DNA of 64,000 nucleotides from Derxia gummosa DSM 723 (GCF_000482785.1 NZ_AXWS01000007.1:434001-498000), one strand, 5' to 3'; shown: positions 1-9,436, counted from the first letter of the stretch. A program made the numbers and translations. The notes: generated by a model not told the origin, from the sequence alone.

Positions 1-405
1 CGGCACGAAGCGCGACACGATCAGCGTGAACGAGCCGTACTTGTCATAGAAGGCATGGGTCTTGTCGAGCGTCTCCTTCGACAGGATGCGCGACTTGCCC
101 GAGCGGAACAGCTTCGGCCCGATCCAGCGGCCGATCCAGTAGTTGCTCGTGTTGCCGAGCACCGCCGCGACGAACAGCAGCGCGAGCAGCAGCGTCACGT
201 CCGGCCCGCCGCCGATGCCGGCGAGCGCGCCCAGCACGAACAGGAAGGAATCGCCGGGCAGCCAGGGCGTCACGACGAGGCCCGTCTCGGCAAAGATGAT
301 GATGAACACCAGCACGTAGAGCCACACGCCGTACAGCTCCCAGAAGGCGGCGATGTGCTTGTCGAGATGGACGATGTAGTCGAAGGCTTGAACGAGTAGG
401 TCCAC
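1..405 (-). CDS. DedA-family membrane protein (N-terminal part)
   Basis: The reading frame runs off the left edge; 135 N-terminal residues are present. A GTG start at 405 gives VDLLVQAFDYIVHLDKH followed by two hydrophobic segments, the stretch TPWLPGDSFLF, the segment YWIGRWIG, and ending in SRFVP, where DedA proteins have their conserved RFxPxxR motif. DedA (SNARE-associated Golgi protein-like) members are inner-membrane proteins now linked to lipid transport and membrane homeostasis; that role is family knowledge, not visible here. No good ribosome binding site precedes the GTG, so the start is uncertain by a few codons. It is divergent from mutL. Confidence 0.85.
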   Translation of the reverse strand, partial: MDLLVQAFDYIVHLDKHIAAFWELYGVWLYVLVFIIIFAETGLVVTPWLPGDSFLFVLGALAGIGGGPDVTLLLALLFVAAVLGNTSNYWIGRWIGPKLFRSGKSRILSKETLDKTHAFYDKYGSFTLIVSRFVP

Positions 406-483
406 GTCGGCGGGAGGGGAAGTCAGGAGGGAGCGGCGAGTTTACCGGCCGGTCGTGACGCCGGCCGGGCGCTTGCCGGTTTC

Positions 484-489
484 TATAAT
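484..489 (+). promoter_or_regulatory. Candidate -10 box of mutL (leaderless start)
   Basis: A perfect TATAAT ends 7 bases before the mutL ATG at 496. With the usual -10 to start-site distance, transcription would begin at or within a base or two of the ATG, leaving no room for a ribosome binding site, and none is visible. No matching -35 hexamer is seen at 16-18 bases upstream. This is a prediction from spacing only. Confidence 0.4.
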
Positions 490-495
490 CGGACG

Positions 496-2769
496 ATGAC
501 AAAGCCGTCTTCCGAAGCCCTGTTTGCCGCCGGCACGCCGGCGCCCGCGTCGCCCGTGACCGCCGCCTCGACCGCGCCGGCCGATGCCTTGAGCGCTGGC
601 GAGGCGGTGGCCGCCGCGCCCGATGCAAGCGTCGGCCAGCCCGCCCCGCGCCGCATCCTCGCCCTGCCCGACACCCTCATCTCGCAGATCGCCGCCGGCG
701 AGGTGGTCGAGCGGCCGGCGTCGGTGGTGAAGGAGCTGGTCGAGAATGCGCTCGACGCCGGCGCGACCCGCGTCGCGATCCGGCTGGAGGAAGGCGGCGT
801 GCGCCGCGTGCGCGTGAGCGACGACGGCCGCGGCATCACGCCCGACGATCTCGCGCTCGCGCTCACGCGCCATGCCACGTCCAAGATCGCGAGCCTCGCC
901 GAGCTGGAATCGGTCGCGTCGCTCGGCTTTCGCGGCGAGGCGCTGGCCTCGATCGCCTCGGTCGCCAATCTGGCGCTGACCACGCGCTGCGCGAGCGCGC
1001 CGCATGCGATGCAGGTGCACAACCATCACGGCCCGCTCGAGATCGGCCCGGCCGCGAGCGCCGGCCTCGGCGCCACCGGCACGACGGTGGACGTGACCGA
1101 CCTGTATTTCTCGACGCCGGCGCGGCGCAAGTTCCTCAAGAGCGAGCAGACCGAGTACGGCCATTGCGCCGAGGTGATCCGGCGCATCGCGCTGGCCCGG
1201 CCGGATGTGGAATTCACGGTCACGCACGGCGCGCGCGCGACGCTCAACTTCGCGGGCGCGAGCCGGCAGTCGCGGCTGGTGGCGGTGCTGGGCGAGGAGT
1301 TCGCGCGCAGCGTGGTCGATCTGGAAGAGGCGGCCGGCGACATCACGCTCGCGGGCGCGATCGGCCTGCCGGTCGCGGCGCGCGCGCGGGCCGACACCCA
1401 GTACTTCTACGTGAACGGGCGCTTCGTGCGCGACAAGCTGCTGTCGCACGCGGTGCGCGCCGCCTATGCCGACGTGCTGCACGGCGACCGCCAGCCGGCC
1501 TATGTGCTGGCGCTGGCGCTCGATCCGCGCCTCGTGGATGTGAACGTGCATCCGGCCAAGACCGAGGTGCGCTTCCGCGACGGGCGGGCGGTGCATCAGT
1601 TCGTGTTCCACGCCGTGCAGCGGGCACTGGCGCGGCCGGCGGGGGCGCTGGCCTCGGGCGGGCTGCTCGGCAGCGCGGTCGCGCGCGCAACAGGTGCGAC
1701 GGGGATGGGCGCGGAGACGGCGACCGGCGCTCCCGGCTTGGCCGACAGGGCAAGCCCGCATGACGCCCACGCCGCGCGCGGCAATCCGCCAAGCCTCGCG
1801 CCCGCGTCACGACCGGGCGATGCCGCGCGCGACGCCGACGCACCGCGTCCGGTTCCGACCGCCGCCCAGGCGCCACTCGACCTGCAATCCCTCGCGGCGC
1901 GTCTGCCGCAGCGCTCCGGCGTGGCCGAGCGCGCCGCCTTCGCCAACCCGCCGATGCCGTGGCGCGCCGCGCCGTCCGGCTCGCCCGACCCGATGGGCCT
2001 CGGCCGCGCGCCGGCCCGAACCGGCTTGGCCGCCGAACCGCCCGCGCGCTATCTGGCGCGCGCCGACGGCGAGGACCGGGACCGCGCCGCACTCCCGCTC
2101 TCGGCGGCGAACTCGCAGCCGCCGGCAAGCCCCGCCGATACCGACCTCGCCGCGCCGGCATCGCCACGTCCGGCCGCCGCTCAGACCCAGCCGCTCGGCC
2201 ACGCCCTCGCCCAGCTGCACGGCGTGTACGTGCTGGCCCAGAACGCCGACGGTCTCGTGCTGGTGGACATGCACGCCGCCCACGAACGCGCCGTGTACGA
2301 GCGGCTCAAGGCCTCGCTCGCGCAGTCGGCGCTACCGGTGCAGCGGCTGCTGATTCCGGCCACCTTCTTCGCGTCGGAAGTCGAGATCGGCACCGCGCAC
2401 GAATCGCGCGCGACGCTCGAACAGCTCGGCTTCGAGCTCGATCAGGTCTCGCCCACCACGCTCGCGGTGCGCACCGTGCCCGCCCTGCTGCGCGATGCCG
2501 ACGCCACCGCCCTCGCCCGCGCCGTGCTGCGCGACCTGGCCGAGACCGGCGGCTCGCGCCTGCTGGCCGAACGCCAGAACGAACTGCTCGCCACGATGGC
2601 CTGCCACGGCGCGGTGCGCGCCAACCGCCGCCTGAGCCTGGAGGAAATGAACGCCCTGCTGCGCGAGATGGAAGCCACCGAGCGCGCCGACGAATGCAAC
2701 CACGGCCGCCCGACCTGGGTGCAGCTCGGCATGGGCGACCTCGACCGGCTGTTCCTGCGCGGGCGCTGA
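496..2769 (+). CDS. mutL: DNA mismatch repair protein MutL
   Basis: 757 residues. The GHKL ATPase domain starts near residue 52 (ILALPDTLISQIAAGEVVERP region), with ENALDAG near 83-89, DDGRGI, and GFRGEAL near 145. A long Ala/Pro/Arg-rich linker spans about residues 380-560. The C-terminal dimerisation domain begins near 565 and contains DMHAAHERAVYE at about 591, which fits the DQHA-x2-E-x4-E metal-binding endonuclease motif with Met in place of Gln, and ends with a CNHGRP motif. MutL links MutS mismatch recognition to strand incision; the endonuclease motif fits a MutH-less organism. Unusual is an Ala-rich N-terminal extension of about 50 residues with no alternative ATG inside it. It is followed by a convergent gene, not by miaA. 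Confidence 0.97.
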   Translation: MTKPSSEALFAAGTPAPASPVTAASTAPADALSAGEAVAAAPDASVGQPAPRRILALPDTLISQIAAGEVVERPASVVKELVENALDAGATRVAIRLEEGGVRRVRVSDDGRGITPDDLALALTRHATSKIASLAELESVASLGFRGEALASIASVANLALTTRCASAPHAMQVHNHHGPLEIGPAASAGLGATGTTVDVTDLYFSTPARRKFLKSEQTEYGHCAEVIRRIALARPDVEFTVTHGARATLNFAGASRQSRLVAVLGEEFARSVVDLEEAAGDITLAGAIGLPVAARARADTQYFYVNGRFVRDKLLSHAVRAAYADVLHGDRQPAYVLALALDPRLVDVNVHPAKTEVRFRDGRAVHQFVFHAVQRALARPAGALASGGLLGSAVARATGATGMGAETATGAPGLADRASPHDAHAARGNPPSLAPASRPGDAARDADAPRPVPTAAQAPLDLQSLAARLPQRSGVAERAAFANPPMPWRAAPSGSPDPMGLGRAPARTGLAAEPPARYLARADGEDRDRAALPLSAANSQPPASPADTDLAAPASPRPAAAQTQPLGHALAQLHGVYVLAQNADGLVLVDMHAAHERAVYERLKASLAQSALPVQRLLIPATFFASEVEIGTAHESRATLEQLGFELDQVSPTTLAVRTVPALLRDADATALARAVLRDLAETGGSRLLAERQNELLATMACHGAVRANRRLSLEEMNALLREMEATERADECNHGRPTWVQLGMGDLDRLFLRGR

Positions 2770-2790
2770 GCCCGCGCACCGGCATCGCGC

Positions 2791-3948
2791 TCAGGCCGGA
2801 AAGGCCTGGGCGATGCGCACGCCCACCTTGTGATGCACGTTCGGCTGGGCCGTGAAGCTCACGTTCGAGCGCGCCTCGAACAGCACGACGATGTCGGAGC
2901 CGCCGAACTGGAAGTACGAGATCTCCTCGCCCTTGCGCAGCGTCGCGCCCACCTCGGCCGTCAGCACGACCGACGACACCTGCGCCATCCCGATCGGCAG
3001 CACCGCGACCAGCCCGATCGGCGAGTCGATCACGACCAGGCCGCGCGCCTGGGCGAACTGATAGCCCGTGCCGTCCTCGGCATCGAAGCTGCGCACCGGA
3101 CGCAGACGGCGCGCCCCCTCCGCATCCCCCGCGATCGGCTCCGACACCACGTCCAGATAGACCTGGCCCGGAATCACCCGCGCCTCGACCACGGTGCCGC
3201 CCACGGGCGCGTGCTGACGGTGGTAGTCGGTCGTGTTCAGGAAGGCGTGCATGAACATGCCGTTCGTGAAACGGTCCCGGTAGGGGCTGCCCGCGAGCAG
3301 TTCGCTCACCTGCCAATGCAGGTTCTTCACGGTCACGCCGGAATCGGGCCGGATTTCCCACTGGCCGGCGAAAGTGGAATCGGCCGGCGAAACGATGACC
3401 GAATCATCGGCAATCGCCGCGATCGGACGACGACCCGGTTTGAAATTGCGGGCAAAAAACTGATTGAAAGTCTTCCAGCCACCGTGCGGGACGATGTAAT
3501 CGTCCATGTTGTAATTTGGCGAAGCGCGGAAACTGGCCAGGGATTCGGGCGTGAGCGATTCCGGCGTATCGAGAAACTTCCCGAGCGCCCGGGCGTATTG
3601 CACCATCCAGGCTGACAGCGGCGTGAGCGGCGCGGCGGTTTCGTGCGGCACGACACGGTTCTGCAATTCGCGCACCGAAGGCTGGTCGAGCACGAAATAG
3701 AACTTGCAGATGTGGTTGTAGACCTTGCGTCCCGGCTCGTCCTCCGACGGCACCCAGTGGAGCAGATCGTCGATCCAGAAGTAGTAGTCGGCCAGGGCGC
3801 GGATGTCGGCCATCTCGGGGATGTTGGCCCGCTGCGCGCTTTCGATCGCGATGGCGAAGCGGTTATGCCAGCCGTACTTTTCGACCAGACCGATGAGTTC
3901 CCGAACCACTTCGCTGCGGATTTGACGCTGCTGTCTGTCCATTGCCAT
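2791..3948 (-). CDS. Phosphatidylserine decarboxylase family protein
   Basis: 385 residues. An N-terminal helical region of about 150 residues (containing YYFWIDDLLHW and a PLSAWMVQYAR segment) precedes a PSD-type beta domain. Residues matching the Asp/His/Ser set of PSD are visible: SPADSTF, DYHRQHAPVGG and the C-terminal FGGSDIVVLFE. Classical PSDs self-cleave at LGST to form the pyruvoyl group; here the site reads GGSD, as in the divergent large PSD-like branch. It is therefore unclear whether the substrate is phosphatidylserine. A GGAGG with 5-base spacing supports the ATG at 3948; an in-frame ATG at 3942 is also possible. Convergent with mutL; a small palindrome (CAGGCC-N5-GGCCTG) covers the stop codon. 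Confidence 0.85.
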   Translation of the reverse strand: MAMDRQQRQIRSEVVRELIGLVEKYGWHNRFAIAIESAQRANIPEMADIRALADYYFWIDDLLHWVPSEDEPGRKVYNHICKFYFVLDQPSVRELQNRVVPHETAAPLTPLSAWMVQYARALGKFLDTPESLTPESLASFRASPNYNMDDYIVPHGGWKTFNQFFARNFKPGRRPIAAIADDSVIVSPADSTFAGQWEIRPDSGVTVKNLHWQVSELLAGSPYRDRFTNGMFMHAFLNTTDYHRQHAPVGGTVVEARVIPGQVYLDVVSEPIAGDAEGARRLRPVRSFDAEDGTGYQFAQARGLVVIDSPIGLVAVLPIGMAQVSSVVLTAEVGATLRKGEEISYFQFGGSDIVVLFEARSNVSFTAQPNVHHKVGVRIAQAFPA

Positions 3949-4389
3949 TTTCTCCTCCGGTCGATGCCGGACCGTTGCCTTTCATGAATGGAAGCGACGA
4001 TTCCATTTCCAGCGCGGGAAAGACCGGGCATTGATTGGCAATCACGCCATGTCCGGCGACGCACCGGAGTCGCAATCCGGGCTGGCATTTATGCATGCAA
4101 TCGCGGCAGGCGGGTTCGCCATACGGTTACCGCAGCCGCCCCGCCGATCTTGTTACCGGCGAGCATTCCGGAGGGCAATTCGGCGAGGTAAAGCCCCGAC
4201 CGGATGGCAGGCAGGCCCAATTGCCGGGTGATGAATTCACCCGAATCGACGACAATCATCTCGGCAATTGAAAGCCGAATGGAATTTCGCCTTCGGGATG
4301 CCCTGCCGGCCCGGCATTGCGCCCCGAGGCTGACCGGCAGCGACGCGGCCGGCGCAGAATCTCCCGCCCGACGACCGACGCTCCCGCCC
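3949..4389. other. Intergenic region between PSD-like and mscS-type genes
   Basis: 441 bases with no convincing gene and visibly lower GC than its flanks. The channel ORF is open back to 4204, but the first good signal-peptide start is at 4390. The motif GGCAAT(T) or its complement recurs near 4034, 4174, 4222 and 4263. A minus-strand frame from about 4260 to 4089 (starting MIVVDSGEFITRQ) has normal-looking composition but no ribosome binding site, so it is not called. Confidence 0.5.
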
Positions 4390-6912
4390 ATGCCTCCAGG
4401 CTTCGCCCCGCGCCTCGCGCACGCCCTGACCGCCCTGCTCCTGCTCGTCTGGCTGACCTGCGCCACCGTGCCGCTCCACGCGGTCGAACGTGCCGCCGGG
4501 CATGAAGCGGCCACCAGCCCCCAGGCCGCGCACATCGACGCGGTGCTCGACGCCTCGCGCGAACAGCTCGACGCGATCCAGAAGCGCCTCGCCGACAGCG
4601 AACTCGACGACAACGACCTCGCCCGCCTGCGCGATGACGCGCTCGCCCTCCAGCAACGCGCCGATCAGACCGCCAGCACGCTCGCGCCCCAGCTCGACGG
4701 CGTGAAGGCCCGCCTCGCCGAACTCGGCCCCGCGCCCGACGGCAAGGCGGTGACGCCCGAGGCCGCCGACATCGCGGCCCAGCGCAAGGCGCTCAACCGC
4801 GACAGCGGCACGCTCGACGCCCAGCTCAAGCTCGCGCGCCTGCTCGGCGTCGAAGCGGAGCAGGCGGCCAACCGCATCTCCGACCTGCGCCGCGTGCGCT
4901 TCCAGGCCGCGCTCGGCGCGCGCACCGCGTCCATCGTCGCGCCCGCGTTCTGGATCGAGCTGGCCGGCAACCTGCCGCGCGACCTCGGGCGGCTCTGGCC
5001 GCTGCGCACCGAGCTGGAGGACGCCGTCGCGCTGGCGCCGGGCTGGGTCTGGCCGGCGGTGCTGACGCTGCTGGTCGCGCTCGGCGCGGCGCGCTGGTGG
5101 CTCGGGCGCTGGCTCATGCGGCTGACGGCGGCGCGCGTGCCGGCCGGCCGTCTGCGGCGCTCGGCGCTGGCGGCGGCGCTGGCGCTGCTGGGCACGCTCG
5201 CGCCGGGGCTGATGGGGCTGGTCGTCCACGTCGGCTTCGACGCGACCGGCCGGCTCTCCGACGCCACCGAGGCGCTGCTCGGCGGCCTCGTTGGCGTGGT
5301 GTTCTTCGGCGGCTACGTGGCCGGGCTCGGCCATGCGCTGCTGTCGCCGGACCGGCCGTCCTGGCGCCTGCCGCCGCTGGCCGACTCGACCGCGCTGCGC
5401 ATGCGCGTCTATCCGCGCCTGCTCGGTACCGTGGTGGTGGTCGGCTGGCTCGGCGAAAAGCTCGCCACCACGGTGAGCGCGACCCTCAGCACCTCGGTCG
5501 CGTGGAACTGCATCTACGGCCTCGTGCTCGCGCTGATGATGGGCAGCGCCCTCGTGCGGCTCGAACGCCTGCGGCGCGAGGCGCTGGCCGATCCCGAGCA
5601 GCCCGATCCGGTGCCGCGTCCGACCTGGCTCGTGCTGCTCGTGGGCGCGGCCTGGGTGGCGCTGATCGCGAGCATCGCCAGCTTCCTGGTCGGCTACGTG
5701 GCGCTCGGCGCCTTCATCACGCGCCAGGTGGCGTGGGTGGCGATCGTCGGCACCACCACCTATCTGCTGCTCGCGCTCGTGGACGACGCCTGCATGGGCC
5801 TCGTCGCCGACCGCGCCCGGCGTCTTGCCGAGGCGCGCGCCGAGGCCGACGCCCCCGCGCCCGCCCACGCCGGCCATCCGCCGGGCAACGCTCCGACCGG
5901 CGATCCGCCGGGCGACTCGCCCACCGCCGCGCGCCAGATCGCGGTGCTCGCCTCGGGCCTGATCCGGCTCACGCTGCTGCTGTTCGCCATCGTGAGCGTG
6001 CTCGCGCCCTTCGGCGCCGGCCCCGACGAGCTGATGCAGCGCGGCGCCCAGCTGCGCGAAGGGCTGTCGGTGGGCGAGATCAATCTCAGCCCCTTCGCCG
6101 TGCTGCGCGCGCTGCTGGTGTTCGCGGCCGGCATGTTCGCGGTGCGCATCGCGCGCCAGTGGCTGGCCGAGCGCTTCCTGCCGACCACGCAGGTGGACGC
6201 GGGCATGCGCGCCTCGATGGTGTCGCTGCTCGGCTATGCGGGCGGCGTGTTCGCCTTCGCGCTCGGCCTGTCCGCCGTGGGCCTGAGCCTCGACCGCATC
6301 GCCTGGGTGGCGAGCGCGCTGTCGGTCGGCATCGGCTTCGGCCTGCAGGCGGTGGTGCAGAACTTCGTCTCGGGCCTGATCCTGCTGGCCGAGCGGCCGG
6401 TGAAGGTGGGCGACTGGGTCGCGCTCGGCGCGGTCGAGGGCGACATCCGGCGCATCAACGTGCGCGCCACCGAAATCCAGATGGGCGACCGCTCGACGGT
6501 CATCGTCCCGAACTCCGAGTTCATCACCAAGACGGTCCGCAACATCACGCACGCCAACCCGCTCGGCCTCGTGCAGATCAAGCTGCCGATGCCGCTCGAC
6601 AGCGACACCGCGCGCGTGCGCCAGCTCATGCTCGACGCCTTCGGCGCGCATGAATCGGTGCTCGACGCGCCGGCGCCCAACGTGTTTCTCGACGGCATCG
6701 AGGCCGGGATGCTGATGTTCAACGCGACCGGCTTCGTCGCCTCGCCGCGCGACAGCTATGGCGTGCGCAGCGCGCTGCTGTTCGACATCCTCGGCCGGCT
6801 GCGCGCTGCCGGCATCACGGTGAGCAAGGCGCCGACGATGGTGCTGCGCGAGCCGTCGCAGGCCATGCCGCCCCAGGTCGTCCAACCCCTTCCGCCCGCG
6901 CCTGCCGCCTGA
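4390..6912 (+). CDS. DUF3772/MscS-type mechanosensitive ion channel
   Basis: 840 residues from the ATG at 4390, which opens directly onto a signal peptide (MPPGFAPRLAHALTALLLL..., cleavage near HAVERA). A periplasmic coiled-coil-rich region of the DUF3772 kind follows to about residue 190, then many hydrophobic segments, then the MscS pore helix and beta domain: the glycine/alanine-rich ALSVGIGFGLQAVVQNFVSG, GDWVALG, and VPNSEF. Such large MscS relatives gate in response to membrane tension in the inner membrane. An in-frame upstream ATG at 4204 would add 62 residues of poor composition ahead of the signal sequence, so 4390 is preferred although it lacks a clear ribosome binding site. The LysR gene starts 6 bases after the stop. 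Confidence 0.9.
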   Translation: MPPGFAPRLAHALTALLLLVWLTCATVPLHAVERAAGHEAATSPQAAHIDAVLDASREQLDAIQKRLADSELDDNDLARLRDDALALQQRADQTASTLAPQLDGVKARLAELGPAPDGKAVTPEAADIAAQRKALNRDSGTLDAQLKLARLLGVEAEQAANRISDLRRVRFQAALGARTASIVAPAFWIELAGNLPRDLGRLWPLRTELEDAVALAPGWVWPAVLTLLVALGAARWWLGRWLMRLTAARVPAGRLRRSALAAALALLGTLAPGLMGLVVHVGFDATGRLSDATEALLGGLVGVVFFGGYVAGLGHALLSPDRPSWRLPPLADSTALRMRVYPRLLGTVVVVGWLGEKLATTVSATLSTSVAWNCIYGLVLALMMGSALVRLERLRREALADPEQPDPVPRPTWLVLLVGAAWVALIASIASFLVGYVALGAFITRQVAWVAIVGTTTYLLLALVDDACMGLVADRARRLAEARAEADAPAPAHAGHPPGNAPTGDPPGDSPTAARQIAVLASGLIRLTLLLFAIVSVLAPFGAGPDELMQRGAQLREGLSVGEINLSPFAVLRALLVFAAGMFAVRIARQWLAERFLPTTQVDAGMRASMVSLLGYAGGVFAFALGLSAVGLSLDRIAWVASALSVGIGFGLQAVVQNFVSGLILLAERPVKVGDWVALGAVEGDIRRINVRATEIQMGDRSTVIVPNSEFITKTVRNITHANPLGLVQIKLPMPLDSDTARVRQLMLDAFGAHESVLDAPAPNVFLDGIEAGMLMFNATGFVASPRDSYGVRSALLFDILGRLRAAGITVSKAPTMVLREPSQAMPPQVVQPLPPAPAA

Positions 6913-6918
6913 CCCGCC

Positions 6919-7869
6919 ATGGAAACCCGCTGGCTCGAAGACTTCGTGAGCCTCGCCGAGACGCGCTCGTTCTCGCGCTCGGCCGAGCTGCGCCATGTCA
7001 CGCAACCCGCCTTCTCGCGCCGCATCCAGGCGCTTGAAGCCTGGGCCGGCGCCGATCTGGTGGACCGCTCGCAATACCCCACGCGCCTGACGCCCGCCGG
7101 CGAAACCTTCCTCGCCCAGGCGATGGAAATCCTCGGCACGGTGCAGACCACGCGCAACCTCATGCGCGCGCATCACGAGGCGGCGCGCGACATGGTCGAG
7201 TTCGCGGTGCCGCACACGCTGGCCTTCGCCTTCTTTCCCAACTGGCTGTCGGGCTTGCGCCGTGACTTCGGCGCGCTGCGCAGCCGGCTCATCGCGCTCA
7301 ACGTGCATGACGCGGTGATGCGGCTGGTGGAAGGTGGCTGCGACCTGCTCATCGCCTACCACCATCCGTCGCAGCCGATCGAGCTGCGCGCCGACGAGTA
7401 CGAGATGCTCACGCTCGGCCGCGAGACGGTCGCGCCCTATGCCCGACCCGACCGCGACGGCCGGCCGCTGTTCACGCTGCCGCATGAAGGCGCATCGCCG
7501 CTGCCGCTTCTGGCCTATGCCTCGGGCGCCTATCTGGCGCGCATCGTGGGCCAGATCCTCGCCGCCGCGCCGCCGCAGCAGCTCGACCCGATCTACGAGA
7601 CCGACATGGCCGAGGGCCTGAAGGCGATGGCGCTCGAAGGTCACGGCCTCGCCTTCCTGCCCGCGAGCGCGGTGCGGCGCGAGCTGCGGTCGCGCCGGCT
7701 GGTGCGCGCCGCGCCCGAGGGGCAGTTCGAGCTGACGATGGACATCCGCATCTATCGCGCGCGGCCGGGCAACGGGCGCGGGGCGGCGAAGCCGGTGGCG
7801 GAGGCGCTGTGGCAGCAGCTCGCGACGGGTACGCGGCCAACAGGCGCCAAGGCGGGCCGGCCGGGCTGA
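6919..7869 (+). CDS. LysR-family regulator, HypT/YjiE-like
   Basis: 316 residues. The N-terminal winged helix begins METRWLEDFVSLAETRSFS and continues with HVTQPAFSRRIQALE, closely resembling the start of the HypT (YjiE) subgroup of LysR regulators, which in enterobacteria answers hypochlorite. The C-terminal effector domain covers about residues 90-300. It begins 6 bases after the channel gene, so the two are probably cotranscribed. aspA follows on the same strand 148 bases downstream. The subgroup assignment rests on recalled N-terminal similarity; the effector is not known here. Confidence 0.85.
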   Translation: METRWLEDFVSLAETRSFSRSAELRHVTQPAFSRRIQALEAWAGADLVDRSQYPTRLTPAGETFLAQAMEILGTVQTTRNLMRAHHEAARDMVEFAVPHTLAFAFFPNWLSGLRRDFGALRSRLIALNVHDAVMRLVEGGCDLLIAYHHPSQPIELRADEYEMLTLGRETVAPYARPDRDGRPLFTLPHEGASPLPLLAYASGAYLARIVGQILAAAPPQQLDPIYETDMAEGLKAMALEGHGLAFLPASAVRRELRSRRLVRAAPEGQFELTMDIRIYRARPGNGRGAAKPVAEALWQQLATGTRPTGAKAGRPG

Positions 7870-8017
7870 CGGCTTGCGGCTTGCGGCAACGCCGCCTGCC
7901 TCCACAGCCTTCAGCCAAGGTTATGCATTTGCCGCATGACCTCCGGCCAAAACGGAATTGGCCGGCGCGCGGGGTCGCCACCTACAGTGGCCTCACCCCA
8001 ACCAACGCGCAGCAGCC

Positions 8018-9436
8018 ATGAAAGCCAACGCCACCCGTCGCGAGCACGACTTCCTCGGCGAGAAGGACATTCCCGTCACCGCCTACTGGGGCGTGCACAG
8101 CGCCCGCGCCGTCGAGAACTTCCCGATCTCGGGCCAGACTCTCGCCGACTGGCCCGATCTCGTGAAAGCGCTTGCAATGGTCAAGAAGGCCGCCGCCCGC
8201 GCCAACCTCGCCTTCGGCGTCATCGACGCGACGCGGGCCGGCGCGATCGGCCTGGCCTGCGACGACATCATCGGCGGCGAGCTGCTCGACCAGTTCGTCG
8301 TGGACGTGATCCAGGGTGGCGCCGGCACCTCGTCGAACATGAACGCGAACGAGGTCATCGCCAACCGCGCGCTCGAACGTCTCGGTCACGACTTCGGCCG
8401 CTACGACGTGCTGCATCCCAACGACCACGTCAACGCCTCGCAGAGCACCAACGACGTGTACCCGACCGCGCTGCGCCTCGCCGCCTGGTTCGGCATCGAG
8501 AAGCTGCTGGCCGCGATGGCGCCGCTGCGCGAAAGCTTCGAGCGCAAGGCGGCGGAATTCGCCGACGTGCTCAAGATCGGCCGCACGCAGTTGCAGGACG
8601 CGGTGCCGATGACGCTGGGCCAGGAGTTCTCGGCCTTCGCGGTCATGCTCAAGGAGGACGAGCAGCGGCTGCGCGAGGCGCGCGCGCTGATCGTCGAGGT
8701 GAACCTCGGCGCGACCGCGATCGGCACCGGCCTCAACGCGCCGGCCGGCTATGCCGAGGCGGTGATTCCGCTGCTGGCCGGGATCAGCGGCGTGCCGGTG
8801 GTGAAGGCCGAAAACCTCGTCGAGGCGACGCAGGACACGGGCGCCTTCGTGCAGCTGTCGGGCGTACTCAAGCGCATCGCGGTCAAGCTGTCCAAGACCT
8901 GCAACGATCTGCGCCTGCTGTCGTCCGGCCCGCAGGCGGGCTTCGGCGACATCCGCCTGCCGCCGCGCCAGGCCGGCTCGTCGATCATGCCGGGCAAGGT
9001 GAATCCGGTGATCCCGGAAGTGGTGAACCAGGTTGCCTTTGAAGTCGTGGGCAACGACATGACGATCACGATGGCGTCGGAGGCGGGCCAGCTCCAGCTC
9101 AACGCCTTCGAGCCGATCATGGGCTGGTCGCTCAACAAGAGCCTGCGCCATCTTGCAAACGCTTGCGACACGCTTCGCGAGCATTGCGTCGAGGGCATCG
9201 AGCCGAACCGCGAACTGCTGGCGAAGCGCGTGGCCGAGTCGGTCACGCTGGTGACGGCGCTCAATCCGATCATCGGCTACGAAAGCTCGGCGGCGATCGC
9301 CAAGGCTGCGCTCAAGGGCGGCGAGCCGATCGCCGACGTGGCCGAGCGTCTGGGCGTGATGAGCCGCGTCGAGATGCAGGCGCTGCTGGTGCCGGCGCGG
9401 CTCACCCAGCCGACGCGGCTCGCTCACCTCGCCTGA
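8018..9436 (+). CDS. aspA: Aspartate ammonia-lyase
   Basis: 472 residues, the normal length for aspartase. It interconverts L-aspartate with fumarate and ammonia in the cytosol. The superfamily signature GSSIMPGKVNP lies near residues 320-330, with the substrate-binding loop AGTSSNMNANEV near 105 and a second one containing QSTNDVYPTA. The TSSNMNANE form separates it from class II fumarase, where TQTNMNVNE is usual. The frame is open back to 7958 but conserved sequence starts at KANATRREHDFLGE, so the ATG at 8018 is chosen. The preceding LysR gene may or may not control it. Confidence 0.93.
   Translation: MKANATRREHDFLGEKDIPVTAYWGVHSARAVENFPISGQTLADWPDLVKALAMVKKAAARANLAFGVIDATRAGAIGLACDDIIGGELLDQFVVDVIQGGAGTSSNMNANEVIANRALERLGHDFGRYDVLHPNDHVNASQSTNDVYPTALRLAAWFGIEKLLAAMAPLRESFERKAAEFADVLKIGRTQLQDAVPMTLGQEFSAFAVMLKEDEQRLREARALIVEVNLGATAIGTGLNAPAGYAEAVIPLLAGISGVPVVKAENLVEATQDTGAFVQLSGVLKRIAVKLSKTCNDLRLLSSGPQAGFGDIRLPPRQAGSSIMPGKVNPVIPEVVNQVAFEVVGNDMTITMASEAGQLQLNAFEPIMGWSLNKSLRHLANACDTLREHCVEGIEPNRELLAKRVAESVTLVTALNPIIGYESSAAIAKAALKGGEPIADVAERLGVMSRVEMQALLVPARLTQPTRLAHLA

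Noticed and set aside
4089-4260. Possible small minus-strand protein MIVVDSGEFITRQ...
   Set aside because: Reasonable composition but no ribosome binding site and no recognised family.
4237-7905. 1222-codon minus-strand open frame opposite the channel and LysR genes
   Set aside because: Arg/His/Gln/Ala-rich shadow of the high-GC coding strand; the plus-strand frames show clear conserved families.
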